In this document: positions 8,556 to 16,608 of the stretch, in pieces
How the letters are laid out: every line of letters begins with the position of its first letter
Position numbering within the stretch: the first letter of the stretch is position 1
DNA from: Pseudomonas fulva
Lineage (GTDB): Bacteria; Pseudomonadota; Gammaproteobacteria; Pseudomonadales; Pseudomonadaceae
DNA length: 64,000 nt
Reading direction: 5' to 3'
NCBI RefSeq assembly: GCF_015680705.1
Contig: NZ_JADNYP010000001.1
Location: 248,001 to 312,000 of the forward strand
Program-made: the position numbers and the translations under genes
The notes under the pieces: generated by a model
The model's input: only the letters and a program-made list of their open reading frames with translations
Databases searched by the model: none
What the model was told of the DNA's origin: nothing

Positions 8556-10300
8556 AGTTCAGGCCCCATGGAAAAATGCAAACGGAACCCGCCATCGTCG
8601 TCCAGCGCCCGCGCAAGATCCAGGCGCAGCGGCCCGACTGGCGATACCCAGCGCACCCCGACGCCGACTCCGGTCTTGAGGCTGGGCAGCTCCAGATCGT
8701 TGAAGGCGTTGCCTTGGTCAACGAAGGTGGCTATGCGCCACTTATCGGTGAGTGAATACTGGTATTCAGCGCTGGCGGCGACCATGTAACGCCCGCCAAT
8801 ACGGTCGCCGTCGCTGTTCTCTGGCGACAGCGTCTGGTAGTCGTAGCCACGCACGCTCTGGTCGCCACCGGCGAAGAAACGCAAGGATGGCGGGATGTTG
8901 TGCTTGTAGCCGTTGGTGGCGCTGCCGCCGAACTGCACCCGACCAAGCAGGCGATGGCGTTCGGCAACCGTCGTCAGGCCCTTGGCCAGTACGTCGGCAT
9001 GCAGCAGGTTGGTATCGGACAACAGGCCCTCCTTGGCCGCACGCACCTGGAACTGCAGGCGGTAGCCGTGATGCGGGTCGATGCGGTTGTCGCTGCGCAG
9101 ATAGGAATAGCTCACGCCCGGCATGAGCAGGTTGCTCAAGCCCGAATCGTCGCCAAGACGGTACTCTTCGCGCTGGTACTTGAGCGAGATCACCCGTTGC
9201 CAGCCGCTGGGCAGCTTGCTGTGCCACTCCGGGCCGACAGTCAGCAGCTTGCTGAGCGTATCGGTTCCGGCGATCTCTTCGTTCTGGTAGCCGCCGGCGA
9301 ACCGCAGCTTGTCGGTCAAGGGCGGGTCGAGCGGGATGTCGTACCACAGGCCGACGTTCTGCCGCGGTGCCGAGAGCTCGGTTTCCCAGCCATAGCTGTG
9401 GCCCTGCGGATTGACCCAGTGGCGCGTCCAGTTGGCCTTGCCGCGCGGGCCGACGTCGGTCGAGTAGCCAAGACCCAGGCCGAGGGTACGCGGCTTGCGG
9501 GTCTCGAGCGCGACCGTCACCGGCACCTGTTCGCCGACCGCGGCGGTGGGTGCGGCATCGACCCGCACGCCTTCGAAGTATCCGCTGGACTGCAAATCGT
9601 TGTTCAGCTCGGCGATCAGTTCCGAGTCGTACGGTGTCCCGGGCTTGAACGAGACCATGCGCTGCAGCAGGTCCTGGTCGAGCGGCGTATCGCCAGCGAA
9701 GGACACGGCACCGAGCCGATAGCGCGCCCCGCTCTGGTAGACCAGCTCGATGTCAGCGACCCCGGCCTGGGGGTCGACGGCCAGGCGCTGGCGACTGAAG
9801 CGGCCGGAAAAGAACCCGTAGCGCGAAGCCTGGTTCTGGATCACCCGCTTGGCATCTTCGTAGTTGCCGTGGTTGAGTACCGCGCCAGGACGCAGCGCGG
9901 GGCCATCAGGCACCCGGAAACGCGCCAGCTCGCTGGCCGGCCCTTCGATCCTGATATCCACGTTGCGCAGGTGCACCGGCTCGCCAGGCTCGATGCGGAT
10001 GACCAGGCGTGGCGGTTGTCCGGCCGCCGCCGGCACGACCTCGCTGTCGATCCGCGCCTGGTAATAGCCCAGCGCCTGGGCGGCCTTGCGCGCCTGCTCC
10101 TCGGCGCCACGACTAAAGCGCAGCAGGGCCTGCTCGTCACGCTCGCCAAGACTGCCGATATAGCCTTCGACATTGGTTCTGAGCGCCTTGTTGGCCGGCT
10201 TGACCGTGACCTGCAACTGGTCCTGGGCACTCGCTGCGATACTGGTGGCCAGCAGCGCCAGGCCCCAGAGGAACTTTCCTGTATACGTCATGCCGCGCAT
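8552..10300 (-). CDS. tamA: Outer-membrane assembly factor TamA (Omp85/BamA superfamily)
   Basis: A 582-residue protein with a signal peptide (MTYTGKFLWGLALLATSIAASAQ after the first three residues). Periplasmic POTRA domains follow at about 25-265, then a C-terminal 16-strand barrel. The loop-6 signature VRGYDY near residue 490 and the C-terminal strand ending FSMGPEL are typical of the superfamily. It is the partner of TamB encoded immediately downstream. The start could be ATG 10300 or ATG 10291; neither has a strong ribosome site. The stop of the upstream GNAT gene is 17 bases away, so the three genes are probably one unit transcribed leftward. Confidence 0.95.
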   Translation of the reverse strand: MRGMTYTGKFLWGLALLATSIAASAQDQLQVTVKPANKALRTNVEGYIGSLGERDEQALLRFSRGAEEQARKAAQALGYYQARIDSEVVPAAAGQPPRLVIRIEPGEPVHLRNVDIRIEGPASELARFRVPDGPALRPGAVLNHGNYEDAKRVIQNQASRYGFFSGRFSRQRLAVDPQAGVADIELVYQSGARYRLGAVSFAGDTPLDQDLLQRMVSFKPGTPYDSELIAELNNDLQSSGYFEGVRVDAAPTAAVGEQVPVTVALETRKPRTLGLGLGYSTDVGPRGKANWTRHWVNPQGHSYGWETELSAPRQNVGLWYDIPLDPPLTDKLRFAGGYQNEEIAGTDTLSKLLTVGPEWHSKLPSGWQRVISLKYQREEYRLGDDSGLSNLLMPGVSYSYLRSDNRIDPHHGYRLQFQVRAAKEGLLSDTNLLHADVLAKGLTTVAERHRLLGRVQFGGSATNGYKHNIPPSLRFFAGGDQSVRGYDYQTLSPENSDGDRIGGRYMVAASAEYQYSLTDKWRIATFVDQGNAFNDLELPSLKTGVGVGVRWVSPVGPLRLDLARALDDDGGFRLHFSMGPEL

Positions 10301-10317
10301 GCTACCAGAGCTGGATG

Positions 10318-10983
10318 TCAGGGGAAGCCTGTTGCGCCAGGCGTCATGGCAGCAGGGCCGGGCGCCGCATGGAAGAACACCCGCTCGCGGATCGGCCCCA
10401 TGACGATCTCGCCAATCTCCTCATAGCCTTGGTGTTCGCAGAACGCCAGATAATTCGGATTGGCGGTGCCCAGTACCACGCCACTGGAGCCCTCGTCCTC
10501 GGCGCACCAGTCATGCACCGCCTGCAACAACCGTTCGCCATGGTGCTGGCCCTGGTAAAGCGGATCGACGCCAAGCAGCGGCAGGCGATGCACCTGCGGT
10601 GTCGCCAGGCAACCCGCCAAGGCCAGCTCGTAATCGAGATAGCGTCGGGTGCAGCGGGTACCCACGCCCAGAACCATGCGCAGGCGCCAGACCCAGCTGT
10701 CGGTGACCTCCAGCCGCCGCTGCGGCGGCACGATCAGCGCCGCGCCCACCAAGCGATCCTCGACCAGCAGGCCGATGGCCGGCAACTGCAGGTAGAAGTG
10801 CTGACGCACGCGCTCGCGCACCAGAACCCGCAGGCGGCGCTCGAAGCCAGGCCGCTGACGCTCGAGCAGATGGGCCATGGTCGGCTCCTGGCGATAGGCT
10901 TGGTAGAGCAGCATGCGGGTCTCGCGCCGGTAGCCCTTGTCGAGCAGACAGATACGCACAGGTGCGGCGGTGGCTTCGGGCAT
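10318..10983 (-). CDS. GNAT-family N-acetyltransferase
   Basis: A 221-residue GNAT-fold protein. The acetyl-CoA binding region reads LLGVDPLYQGQHHGERLLQAV (residues about 143-163), where Q-x-x-G is a variant of the usual Q/RxxGxG/A loop. It is followed by LGTANPNYLAFCEHQGYEEIGE, the classical NxxAxxFYxxxGF-like helix. I chose ATG 10983 because AGGAGA lies 10 bases upstream; the frame is open to 11058 but without a ribosome site. Substrate is unknown. It lies directly upstream of tamA in the same direction, a linkage that may be only transcriptional. Confidence 0.75.
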   Translation of the reverse strand: MPEATAAPVRICLLDKGYRRETRMLLYQAYRQEPTMAHLLERQRPGFERRLRVLVRERVRQHFYLQLPAIGLLVEDRLVGAALIVPPQRRLEVTDSWVWRLRMVLGVGTRCTRRYLDYELALAGCLATPQVHRLPLLGVDPLYQGQHHGERLLQAVHDWCAEDEGSSGVVLGTANPNYLAFCEHQGYEEIGEIVMGPIRERVFFHAAPGPAAMTPGATGFP

Positions 10984-11134
10984 GGCAACGGGTCTCCTGG
11001 CAGTGGCGGTGGCATCGCTTGGAGGCTCGCCGGCGAACAATCGTTCAGCGCCTGGCACGCAATGATGGTACCAAGCTGGTGGCGACCGGCGATGTCAGCT
11101 AGCATCGCGGCTTTTTCAGCAGGATTGCCGCACC

Positions 11135-11947
11135 ATGAAGATCGTCTCGTTCAACATCAACGGCCTGCGCGCCCGACCGCACCAGTTGGCCGCGCTGATC
11201 GAGAAGCACCAGCCAGACGTCATCGGCCTGCAGGAAACCAAGGTGAGCGACGAGCAGTTTCCACTGGCCGATGTGCAAGCGCTGGGCTATCACGTGCATT
11301 TCCATGGACAGAAAGGCCACTACGGTGTCGCCCTGCTCTCGCGCCAGGCGCCGCTGGCCCTGCACAAGGGGTTCGCCAGCGACGAGGAAGACGCCCAGCG
11401 CCGCTTCATCTGGGGGACGTTCGCCGACGCCGACGGCCAGCCGGTAACCATCATGAACGGTTACTTCCCGCAAGGCGAAAGCCGTGACCACCCGACCAAG
11501 TTCCCGGCCAAGCAACGCTTCTACCATGATCTGCAGGTCTTGCTGGAAGATCGGTTCGAGGCCAGCGAGCCGCTGGTCGTCATGGGCGACCTGAACATCT
11601 CGCCCGAAGACTGCGATATCGGTATCGGCCCGGACAACGCTCGACGCTGGCTCAAGACCGGCAAGTGCAGCTTCCTTCCCGAGGAGCGCCAGTGGCTGGC
11701 ACGCCTTAAGGGCTGGGGGCTGACCGACAGCTTCCGCTACCTGCATCCCGAGGTGAATGATCGCTTCAGCTGGTTCGACTACCGAAGCCGTGGCTTCGAG
11801 GACGAGCCCAAGCGCGGCCTGCGCATCGACCTGATCCTGGCATCCAACGGCCTGCTGCCGCGAATCAAGGCAGCGGACGTGGACTACGAGTTGCGCGCCA
11901 TGGAAAAGCCTTCCGACCATGCGCCGATCTGGTTGGAACTGCACTGA
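11135..11947 (+). CDS. xthA: Exodeoxyribonuclease III
   Basis: Apurinic/apyrimidinic endonuclease and 3'-5' exonuclease of base-excision repair. The 270-residue protein has all exonuclease-endonuclease-phosphatase motifs: NINGLRAR at the start, [12 protein letters not shown] (Glu metal ligand, about 34), [20 protein letters not shown] (about 151-164), RIDLIL and the C-terminal catalytic SDHAPI. Length matches XthA. The start ATG follows GCAGGATTGCCGCACC. It is divergent from the GNAT-tamA-tamB unit and is followed by a small hairpin. Confidence 0.96.
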   Translation: MKIVSFNINGLRARPHQLAALIEKHQPDVIGLQETKVSDEQFPLADVQALGYHVHFHGQKGHYGVALLSRQAPLALHKGFASDEEDAQRRFIWGTFADADGQPVTIMNGYFPQGESRDHPTKFPAKQRFYHDLQVLLEDRFEASEPLVVMGDLNISPEDCDIGIGPDNARRWLKTGKCSFLPEERQWLARLKGWGLTDSFRYLHPEVNDRFSWFDYRSRGFEDEPKRGLRIDLILASNGLLPRIKAADVDYELRAMEKPSDHAPIWLELH

Positions 11948-11968
11948 GTTCGCGCTCTGTCCGTAACA

Positions 11969-11984
11969 CGGCCCGCAAGGGCCG
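11969..11984 (+). terminator. Short hairpin after xthA
   Basis: CGGCCC-GCAA-GGGCCG forms a 6-bp GC stem with a stable GCAA tetraloop 21 bases after the xthA stop. There is no T-run, so termination efficiency is uncertain. The remaining 78 bases to the next stop codon show nothing else. Confidence 0.35.
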
Positions 11985-12062
11985 CAGCAGCCCCCGCTCG
12001 GCCACGGTGGCCGTACCGCTGGATCCTGGCACTGGCGCTCGCGACAGCGGCGCGCCTGTCGC

Positions 12063-12815
12063 CTACAGCCCCAGGCGCAACGCCTCGCCCACGCTCGCGC
12101 CGCGCGCGTCGTGCGCGGCGCTGACCAAGGCGAAGTTGTAAGCCCCGTGCGACCAATAGCGTGCCTGCAACTGCCCGTCCACCCGCTGCCCTCGTGGCAT
12201 GCGCGCATAGTGCTCGCCCGGTGAACGCAGGAACAGGCTGATACGCTGGCCAGCGCGATCCTGGAACACCAGCAGTGCCGCTGGGCCCTGCTCGTTGCTC
12301 AGCAGGCGCGCCCCGACTGGCTGGAAACCGTAGCCGGCCAGGTCCGGCAGCTGTCCGACACGGTCGAAATGCCGGCCCAGCCAGTCACGCAATTGCGCCG
12401 GATCACTGGCCTGTATGTCCAGGGCCTGGCTGTCGGCAAACAATCGATGCGCCTGGACCGCATCGGCCATGGGCAGGTCGCCGCCCGCCAGGGTCACCTG
12501 CCGCGCCTGCCAGCCCCCGACCCCGCCCAGGCCCAACGCCAGCAGCAGACCCGCCACCCAGGACAGGCGCTGCTGCCTGCGCTGGCGCATGCGTCGCCGC
12601 ACCTGTCGCAGGTCCAGGTGCACGGCCCCTGGCTGATCACCGAACCCGGCCAGTGCCGCGCGCAGGCGTCGGGCATCGTCGCGCCAGGCCTCGACCTTGG
12701 CCGCTTGCTCGGGGTTGGCGGCCAGCCAGGCTTGCACCTCGGCGCGCCGAGCGGGCGCCAGGCGCTCATCGATGTAGGCATGCAGCTCGTGTTCGCTCGG
12801 GATCAGGCGTGTCAT
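12063..12815 (-). CDS. Membrane anti-sigma factor
   Basis: A 250-residue protein with a cytoplasmic N-terminal anti-sigma domain. It starts HELHAYIDERLAPARRAEVQAWLAANPEQAAKV, which is the zinc-less ASD helix pattern: H-x-L-x-AYxDxxL...R..V...L...P. One membrane helix follows (about 86-101, LSWVAGLLLALGLGGVGG) and then a periplasmic domain of about 145 residues. Its start overlaps the sigma factor stop (ATGA), the standard pairing of an ECF sigma factor and its inhibitor. Signal perception by the periplasmic domain is expected from the family; no sensory motif is visible. Confidence 0.85.
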   Translation of the reverse strand: MTRLIPSEHELHAYIDERLAPARRAEVQAWLAANPEQAAKVEAWRDDARRLRAALAGFGDQPGAVHLDLRQVRRRMRQRRQQRLSWVAGLLLALGLGGVGGWQARQVTLAGGDLPMADAVQAHRLFADSQALDIQASDPAQLRDWLGRHFDRVGQLPDLAGYGFQPVGARLLSNEQGPAALLVFQDRAGQRISLFLRSPGEHYARMPRGQRVDGQLQARYWSHGAYNFALVSAAHDARGASVGEALRLGL

Positions 12816-13333
12816 TTGAGTCTCCGCAAGGCCGCAGGCCTGGGGTTGCCTTCGGTCAGTTCACGCAAGGCAGCGCGCGCCCGGGACAAGCGCGACATCA
12901 CCGTACCAATGGGTATCCGCAGGGCCTCGGCCGTCTGCTTGTAGCTCAGGCCTTCGACGCTGACCAGCAACAGCAGGGCTCGCTGTTCGGTCGGCAAGCG
13001 GGCGAAGGCTTGCAGGTCAGCCTGGGCGAACACGATGTCCTCGGTATTGTCGCCAACCGCCGAAGCACCCGCCTCGCCCCGGCCAAACCAGGATAGCCAG
13101 CGCCCATGCAGGCGCTCGCGGCGCTTACCATCGAGAAACAGCCGATAGAGGATGGTGAACAACCAGGCCCGCAACGTCTCGGGGTCCTGCTGCTGAGTGC
13201 TGCGGCTCAAGGCGCGCTCGACGGTGGCCTGCACCAGGTCGTCGGCGCCGCCGGTTTCACGGGTCAACCACAAGGCAAAGCGGCGCAGGCGTTGCAGTAG
13301 CTCACGCCATTGTTGTTCGTCCAGGTCATGCAT
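12812..13333 (-). CDS. ECF-type RNA polymerase sigma factor
   Basis: A 173-residue sigma factor with only regions 2 and 4. Region 2 includes DDLVQATVERALSR and PETLRAWLFTILYRLFLDGKRR (residues about 30-75). Region 4 includes LSYKQTAEALRIPIGTVMSRLSRARAALRE (about 129-158), a recognisable sigma-70-like HTH. It is co-transcribed with the downstream anti-sigma gene. A near-perfect ECF promoter (GGAATA, 15-base spacer, CGTCTA on the minus strand at 13395-13369) lies 36 bases upstream of the start and strongly suggests autoregulation. The same promoter faces the catalase gene. Confidence 0.92.
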   Translation of the reverse strand: MHDLDEQQWRELLQRLRRFALWLTRETGGADDLVQATVERALSRSTQQQDPETLRAWLFTILYRLFLDGKRRERLHGRWLSWFGRGEAGASAVGDNTEDIVFAQADLQAFARLPTEQRALLLLVSVEGLSYKQTAEALRIPIGTVMSRLSRARAALRELTEGNPRPAALRRLK

Positions 13334-13368
13334 GGTCAGGTACCGGGCCAGGGTTTCCAGTTTATGGC

Positions 13369-13395
13369 TAGACGCCTGGCGAGGAAATCTATTCC
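13369..13395 (-). promoter_or_regulatory. Predicted ECF promoter for the sigma/anti-sigma operon
   Basis: On the minus strand the -35 GGAATA (13395-13390), a 15-base spacer and the -10 CGTCTA (13374-13369) match the general ECF consensus (GGAA.. / CGTC). Expected transcription start is near 13362, giving a leader of about 30 bases before the sigma factor ATG. Confidence 0.7.
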
Positions 13396-13402
13396 CCCCC
13401 AG

Positions 13403-13429
13403 GGAATAAGTCTTGTCCTGCTTCGTCGT
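13403..13429 (+). promoter_or_regulatory. Predicted ECF promoter for the catalase/cytochrome b561 operon
   Basis: Plus-strand GGAATA (13403-13408), a 15-base spacer and CGTCGT (13424-13429). It mirrors the minus-strand promoter: the two -35 boxes are part of an ATTCCC/GGGAAT inverted repeat and lie 7 bases apart. Expected start is near 13436, about 24 bases before the catalase ATG, which supports the chosen start. Confidence 0.7.
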
Positions 13430-13459
13430 ACCGGCACCTCTACAGAAGCGGACGTTGAC

Positions 13460-14506
13460 ATGAATTCACCCGTGCAAGGCAGCGCCAAGGCGCTGCGCCT
13501 GGCTGGCATAGGCGCGGTGATGCTGGCGCTGGGCGCCGGCTTCGCCTATGCGGCAGGCTGGCTCGGCAAGCCACGCCTGACGCCCCAGCGCATCATCGAT
13601 ACCTTCGAAGCCCAGGCCGGCCATCACCCTGGCTATCGCAAGAACCACGCCAAGGGCCTGTGTGTCAGTGGCTACTTCCAGTCCAGCGGCCAGGCCGCCA
13701 CGCTGTCGAGCGCCCGGGTATTCAGCCAGGCGCGGGTCCCGGTGATCGGCCGCTTCGCCATCGGCGGAGCCAACCCGTCCGCGCCGGACACCAGTGTGCC
13801 CGTACGCAGTCTGGCCATCGAGCTGCGCAGCGACGACGGCCAGGTCTGGCGCACTGGCATGAACAACCCGCCGGTACTGGCCGTCAGCACGCCGCAGGGC
13901 TTCTACGATCAGGTGCTGGCGGCGGCGCCGGACCCCAGCACTGGCAAGCCAGACCCGTCGAAACTTCAGGCGTTCTATGCCGCGCATCCGGAAAGCGCGG
14001 CGTTTCGCCAGTGGGCGGCAAGCCATCAGCCCAGCGACAGCTTCGCCAGCACCCAGTACCACAGCATCAACGCTTTTCGCCTGATCGATGCCAACGGTAC
14101 CGCCCATCCGGTGCGCTGGCAGCTTGAACCCCGGGCCGCCTTCGCCGCCTTGCCGAGCCAGGTCGATGACAAGCAGTTCCTCCAGCACGACCTGGCATGG
14201 CGCCTGGCCCAGGCGCCGCTGCGCTGGACACTGCGCCTGGTGCTGGCCGAGCCCGGCGACGCGGTGGACGACCCAGCCCGCCCGTGGCCTGCGCAACGAC
14301 GTCGCGTCGATGCTGGCACGCTGGTGATCGAACGGGTCGATGCCGCCGAGCAAGGCGCCTGTCGCGACCTGAACTTCGACCCCTCGATCCTGCCCAGTGG
14401 TATCGAACCGAGCGCCGATCCGATCCTTGCCGCGCGTTCAGCCGCCTACTCCGAATCCTTCAACCGTCGCAGCCGCGAGTCGCTCGACATGGGAGTGCAA
14501 CCATGA
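13460..14506 (+). CDS. srpA: Catalase-family peroxidase (SrpA type), membrane-anchored or exported
   Basis: A 348-residue protein with an N-terminal hydrophobic segment (about 14-33, AGIGAVMLALGAGFAYAAGWLG), so exported or anchored. The catalase core is short, as in SrpA. NHAKGLCVSGYF (about 59-70) supplies the distal His. VPVIGRFAIGG and SINAFRLID follow, the latter with the Asn. RSAAYSESFNRR near the end gives the R-x3-Y heme-ligand motif. Such mini-catalases usually act as peroxidases on hydrogen or organic peroxides. The gene overlaps the cytochrome b561 gene by 4 bases and is preceded by an ECF promoter. Confidence 0.88.
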   Translation: MNSPVQGSAKALRLAGIGAVMLALGAGFAYAAGWLGKPRLTPQRIIDTFEAQAGHHPGYRKNHAKGLCVSGYFQSSGQAATLSSARVFSQARVPVIGRFAIGGANPSAPDTSVPVRSLAIELRSDDGQVWRTGMNNPPVLAVSTPQGFYDQVLAAAPDPSTGKPDPSKLQAFYAAHPESAAFRQWAASHQPSDSFASTQYHSINAFRLIDANGTAHPVRWQLEPRAAFAALPSQVDDKQFLQHDLAWRLAQAPLRWTLRLVLAEPGDAVDDPARPWPAQRRRVDAGTLVIERVDAAEQGACRDLNFDPSILPSGIEPSADPILAARSAAYSESFNRRSRESLDMGVQP

Positions 14507-15039
14507 AACCAGCCATCTTCCATCCCATGGCGCGGCTCCTGCACTGGCTGATGGCGATCCTGATCATCGCCATGCTGTTCATCGGCGTGAGCATGGTGGG
14601 CGACCTTTCGCCCCGCCACCGGGTGCTCATCGAATTGCACAAGGCGACGGGCCTGGCGTTGCTGGTGCTGGCGCTGGTGCGCATCGGCCTGCGCCTGAGC
14701 TTGCCACACCCAACGCTGCCGCCCGACCTGCCAAGGCTCCAGCGCATGGCCGCGGGGGCCTCGCACCTGCTGCTCTATGGGCTGATGCTGGGCATGCCAC
14801 TGCTGGGCTGGGCCATGCTCTCGGCCGGCGGCTATCCGCGCCCGCTGCAACTGCCAGCGATCGTTGCGCACGACCTGCGCGCCTATGCCGTGCTGCGCCA
14901 GGCGCATGGCTGGGCCGGCTACCTGCTGCTGGCCAGCGTGCTGGTGCACCTGGGGGCGGCGCTGCTGCATGCCCTGGTACGCCGTGACGGCGTCTGGCGC
15001 AGCATGTGGCCAGCGCGGTCGCGGCGCCCGCGCGCCTGA
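14503..15039 (+). CDS. Cytochrome b561 family membrane protein
   Basis: A 178-residue protein with four membrane helices (about 13-30, 48-66, 85-104, 140-160). Conserved histidines are in MARLLHWLMA, IELHKATGL, AHDLRAYAVL and RQAHGWAGYL, the usual b-heme ligands of bacterial b561 (CybB type). These proteins move electrons from the quinone pool or superoxide to partners. Coupling to the upstream catalase by an ATGA overlap suggests that it donates electrons to that peroxidase; this is inference from context. Confidence 0.88.
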   Translation: MKPAIFHPMARLLHWLMAILIIAMLFIGVSMVGDLSPRHRVLIELHKATGLALLVLALVRIGLRLSLPHPTLPPDLPRLQRMAAGASHLLLYGLMLGMPLLGWAMLSAGGYPRPLQLPAIVAHDLRAYAVLRQAHGWAGYLLLASVLVHLGAALLHALVRRDGVWRSMWPARSRRPRA

Positions 15040-15040
15040 C

Positions 15041-15070
15041 AAGCACAGCGCTGCCAGGCAGAGTGTGCTT
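15041..15070 (+). terminator. Terminator after the cytochrome b561 gene
   Basis: AAGCACA (15041-15047) pairs with TGTGCTT (15064-15070), enclosing an inner CTGCC-A-GGCAG hairpin, followed by TAAT. It begins 1 base after the b561 stop. The stem is strong but the T-tract is short. Confidence 0.5.
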
Positions 15071-15112
15071 TAATGCGTCGCCCATCATTTCGACACCTCA
15101 TCAAAGGCGGCT

Positions 15113-15658
15113 ATGGACACGGGGACACGACTCAAGCTGGTGCGTGAACGCAACAACCTTTCCCAACGAGAACTGGCCCGCCGCAGTGGGTTGACCAATT
15201 CGACGATCTCGCAGATCGAGCAGAACCGCGTCAGCCCATCGGTCAGCTCGCTCAAGAAACTGCTCGAAGGCATTCCGATGTCCCTGGCGGAGTTCTTCAG
15301 CTTCGACGAGCCCGCGCGCGAGGAACGCTACGTGTTCCGCGCTGGCGAACAGCCCGACCTGGGGCGCAACGGCTTGCGCATGCTGCTGGTGGGCGCCAGC
15401 GTCGAGGGCCGGCAGATGCGCATGCTGCGCGAGCTGTATGCGCCAGGCGCCGATTCGGGCGAGCCTATCGTGCATGCCGAAGGTGAGGAATGCGGCCTGG
15501 TCACCCGCGGCACGGTGGAGTTGTGGATCGACGGCCAGGTGAGCGTGCTCAGTTCCGGCGATGGCTACTACATTCCGACCACCTTGCCGCACACGTTCAA
15601 GAACATCGGCCCCGACGAAGCGGAAATCATCAGCGCCAACACGCCAGCGAACTTCTGA
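15113..15658 (+). CDS. XRE-family regulator with C-terminal cupin (PuuR/SutR type)
   Basis: A 181-residue protein. Residues 7-60 form an HTH_3 domain (LKLVRERNNLSQRELARRSG, then NSTISQIEQNRVSPSVSSLKKLLEGIP). Residues about 105-178 form a cupin barrel (PIVHAEGEECGLVTRGTVELWIDGQ, then GDGYYIPTTLPHTFKNIG). This matches the PuuR-like group that controls polyamine or amino-acid use through ligand binding in the cupin. Its own targets are not evident: the neighbours are a small unknown gene and the exopolysaccharide operon. Confidence 0.85.
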   Translation: MDTGTRLKLVRERNNLSQRELARRSGLTNSTISQIEQNRVSPSVSSLKKLLEGIPMSLAEFFSFDEPAREERYVFRAGEQPDLGRNGLRMLLVGASVEGRQMRMLRELYAPGADSGEPIVHAEGEECGLVTRGTVELWIDGQVSVLSSGDGYYIPTTLPHTFKNIGPDEAEIISANTPANF

Positions 15659-15699
15659 GCGAAACCGCCCGATGGTCGTCTAGCCAGCAAGACCAGGCC

Positions 15700-16044
15700 A
15701 TGCCGGCGCACGAGAACCTTTGCCACATGCCCGACGAGCGCTCCTCGACCCTGAGCCAACGCGAAGCCTGCCAGTGCCTGCGCAACGCCGCCCTGGGCAC
15801 GGCGCGGCTCGAGGTGCGCGGGCACGCTCCCCATGGCCGGGTACTGGTCGATATCGATGACTGGCAACTGACACTGGAAGTCGACGCCCAGGGCCTGGCG
15901 CGCTGCGTCAGTTGTCGTTGCCCGGAAGGCCGCCTGGGCACGCAGGGCGACTGGGGACGCTACGGTACGGACCCGGTCGACCTTCTCAGCATCTGGGAGC
16001 GCGGGCGCCTCGAGCAGCTGCTGCGCGAAGCCACAACCGGCTAG
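15700..16044 (+). CDS. Small conserved protein, probably DUF7693-like
   Basis: A 114-residue protein (ATG 15700; ATG 15727 would give 105). Features include LSQREACQCLRNAALG near the start, DDWQLTLEVDAQGLARCVSCRCPEGR with three closely spaced cysteines, and WGRYGTDPVDLLSIWERGRLEQLL at the end. From memory this arrangement matches small Pseudomonas proteins classed as DUF7693. No function is known. It lies 41 bases downstream of the XRE-cupin gene and may be co-transcribed. Neither start has a strong ribosome site. Confidence 0.6.
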   Translation: MPAHENLCHMPDERSSTLSQREACQCLRNAALGTARLEVRGHAPHGRVLVDIDDWQLTLEVDAQGLARCVSCRCPEGRLGTQGDWGRYGTDPVDLLSIWERGRLEQLLREATTG

Positions 16045-16608
16045 CCACAGCCGTGAGCGCAAGCCGCCGCGCTTGATGCGCGACCCGCCCGATCCTCTCC
16101 TCTGCCGCTTGCCTTTCGCTCGCCGGGCAGTCCACTTCATGCTGGACACGCATCAGCGCCTGGTGCCCCCGCCCTCCAGGCAGCTCGACGGTCCGAAGCG
16201 GTGAAGTGTTTCAAATATGCAACATACCTTCGCTGGCTTCTACGGTGAGCCGTCTGCTACCCAAGTCATTTTGACCTCCTGAAAATGCTCAAACGCCATA
16301 AATATGACGCTAATAGGAAGTCATATGTTGGCGCACAATCCTCTCCCTCCACAAAGCTCTCTATCAAACGAATCCTATATTTTCAGTAACTTACGACCGT
16401 TCATCGGGTTCTCGACAACGAAACGTCAAGGAAGTTTCGTCGCTAACCCCCGGATTAGAAAGGGTTTGCCGGCTTTGAACCGAAGGAGGTGGGTCTGTAA
16501 GCGCAGCGAAACATGCCATTGCTTTGACGCATTTTCCAAAAGCTGCGCTATACAGAATCCACAACATTTGTTTCATCCCTTTAACCTTTCAACGCGAGGC
16601 ACGCCGGC
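16045..16608. other. AT-rich leader upstream of the exopolysaccharide operon
   Basis: 564 bases with no convincing gene. From about 16200 on, base composition is visibly more AT-rich than the surrounding genes. It contains the inverted repeat ATATGAC (16302-16308)/GTCATAT (16320-16326), and a plausible sigma-70 promoter at 16524-16554. I saw no sigma-54 (GG-N10-GC) box, no clear AlgU promoter and no JUMPstart/ops element. It probably holds the control region of the 16-gene operon. Confidence 0.5.
16524..16554 (+). promoter_or_regulatory. Candidate sigma-70 promoter for the exopolysaccharide operon
   Basis: TTGACG (16524-16529) and TATACA (16549-16554) with a 19-base spacer, slightly long. 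The -10 is about 55 bases before the ugd ATG. Confidence 0.35.

Noticed and set aside
8900..10426. A 508-codon open frame on the plus strand opposite tamA.
   Set aside because: Antisense shadow of TamA with no domain, no signal and no start context.
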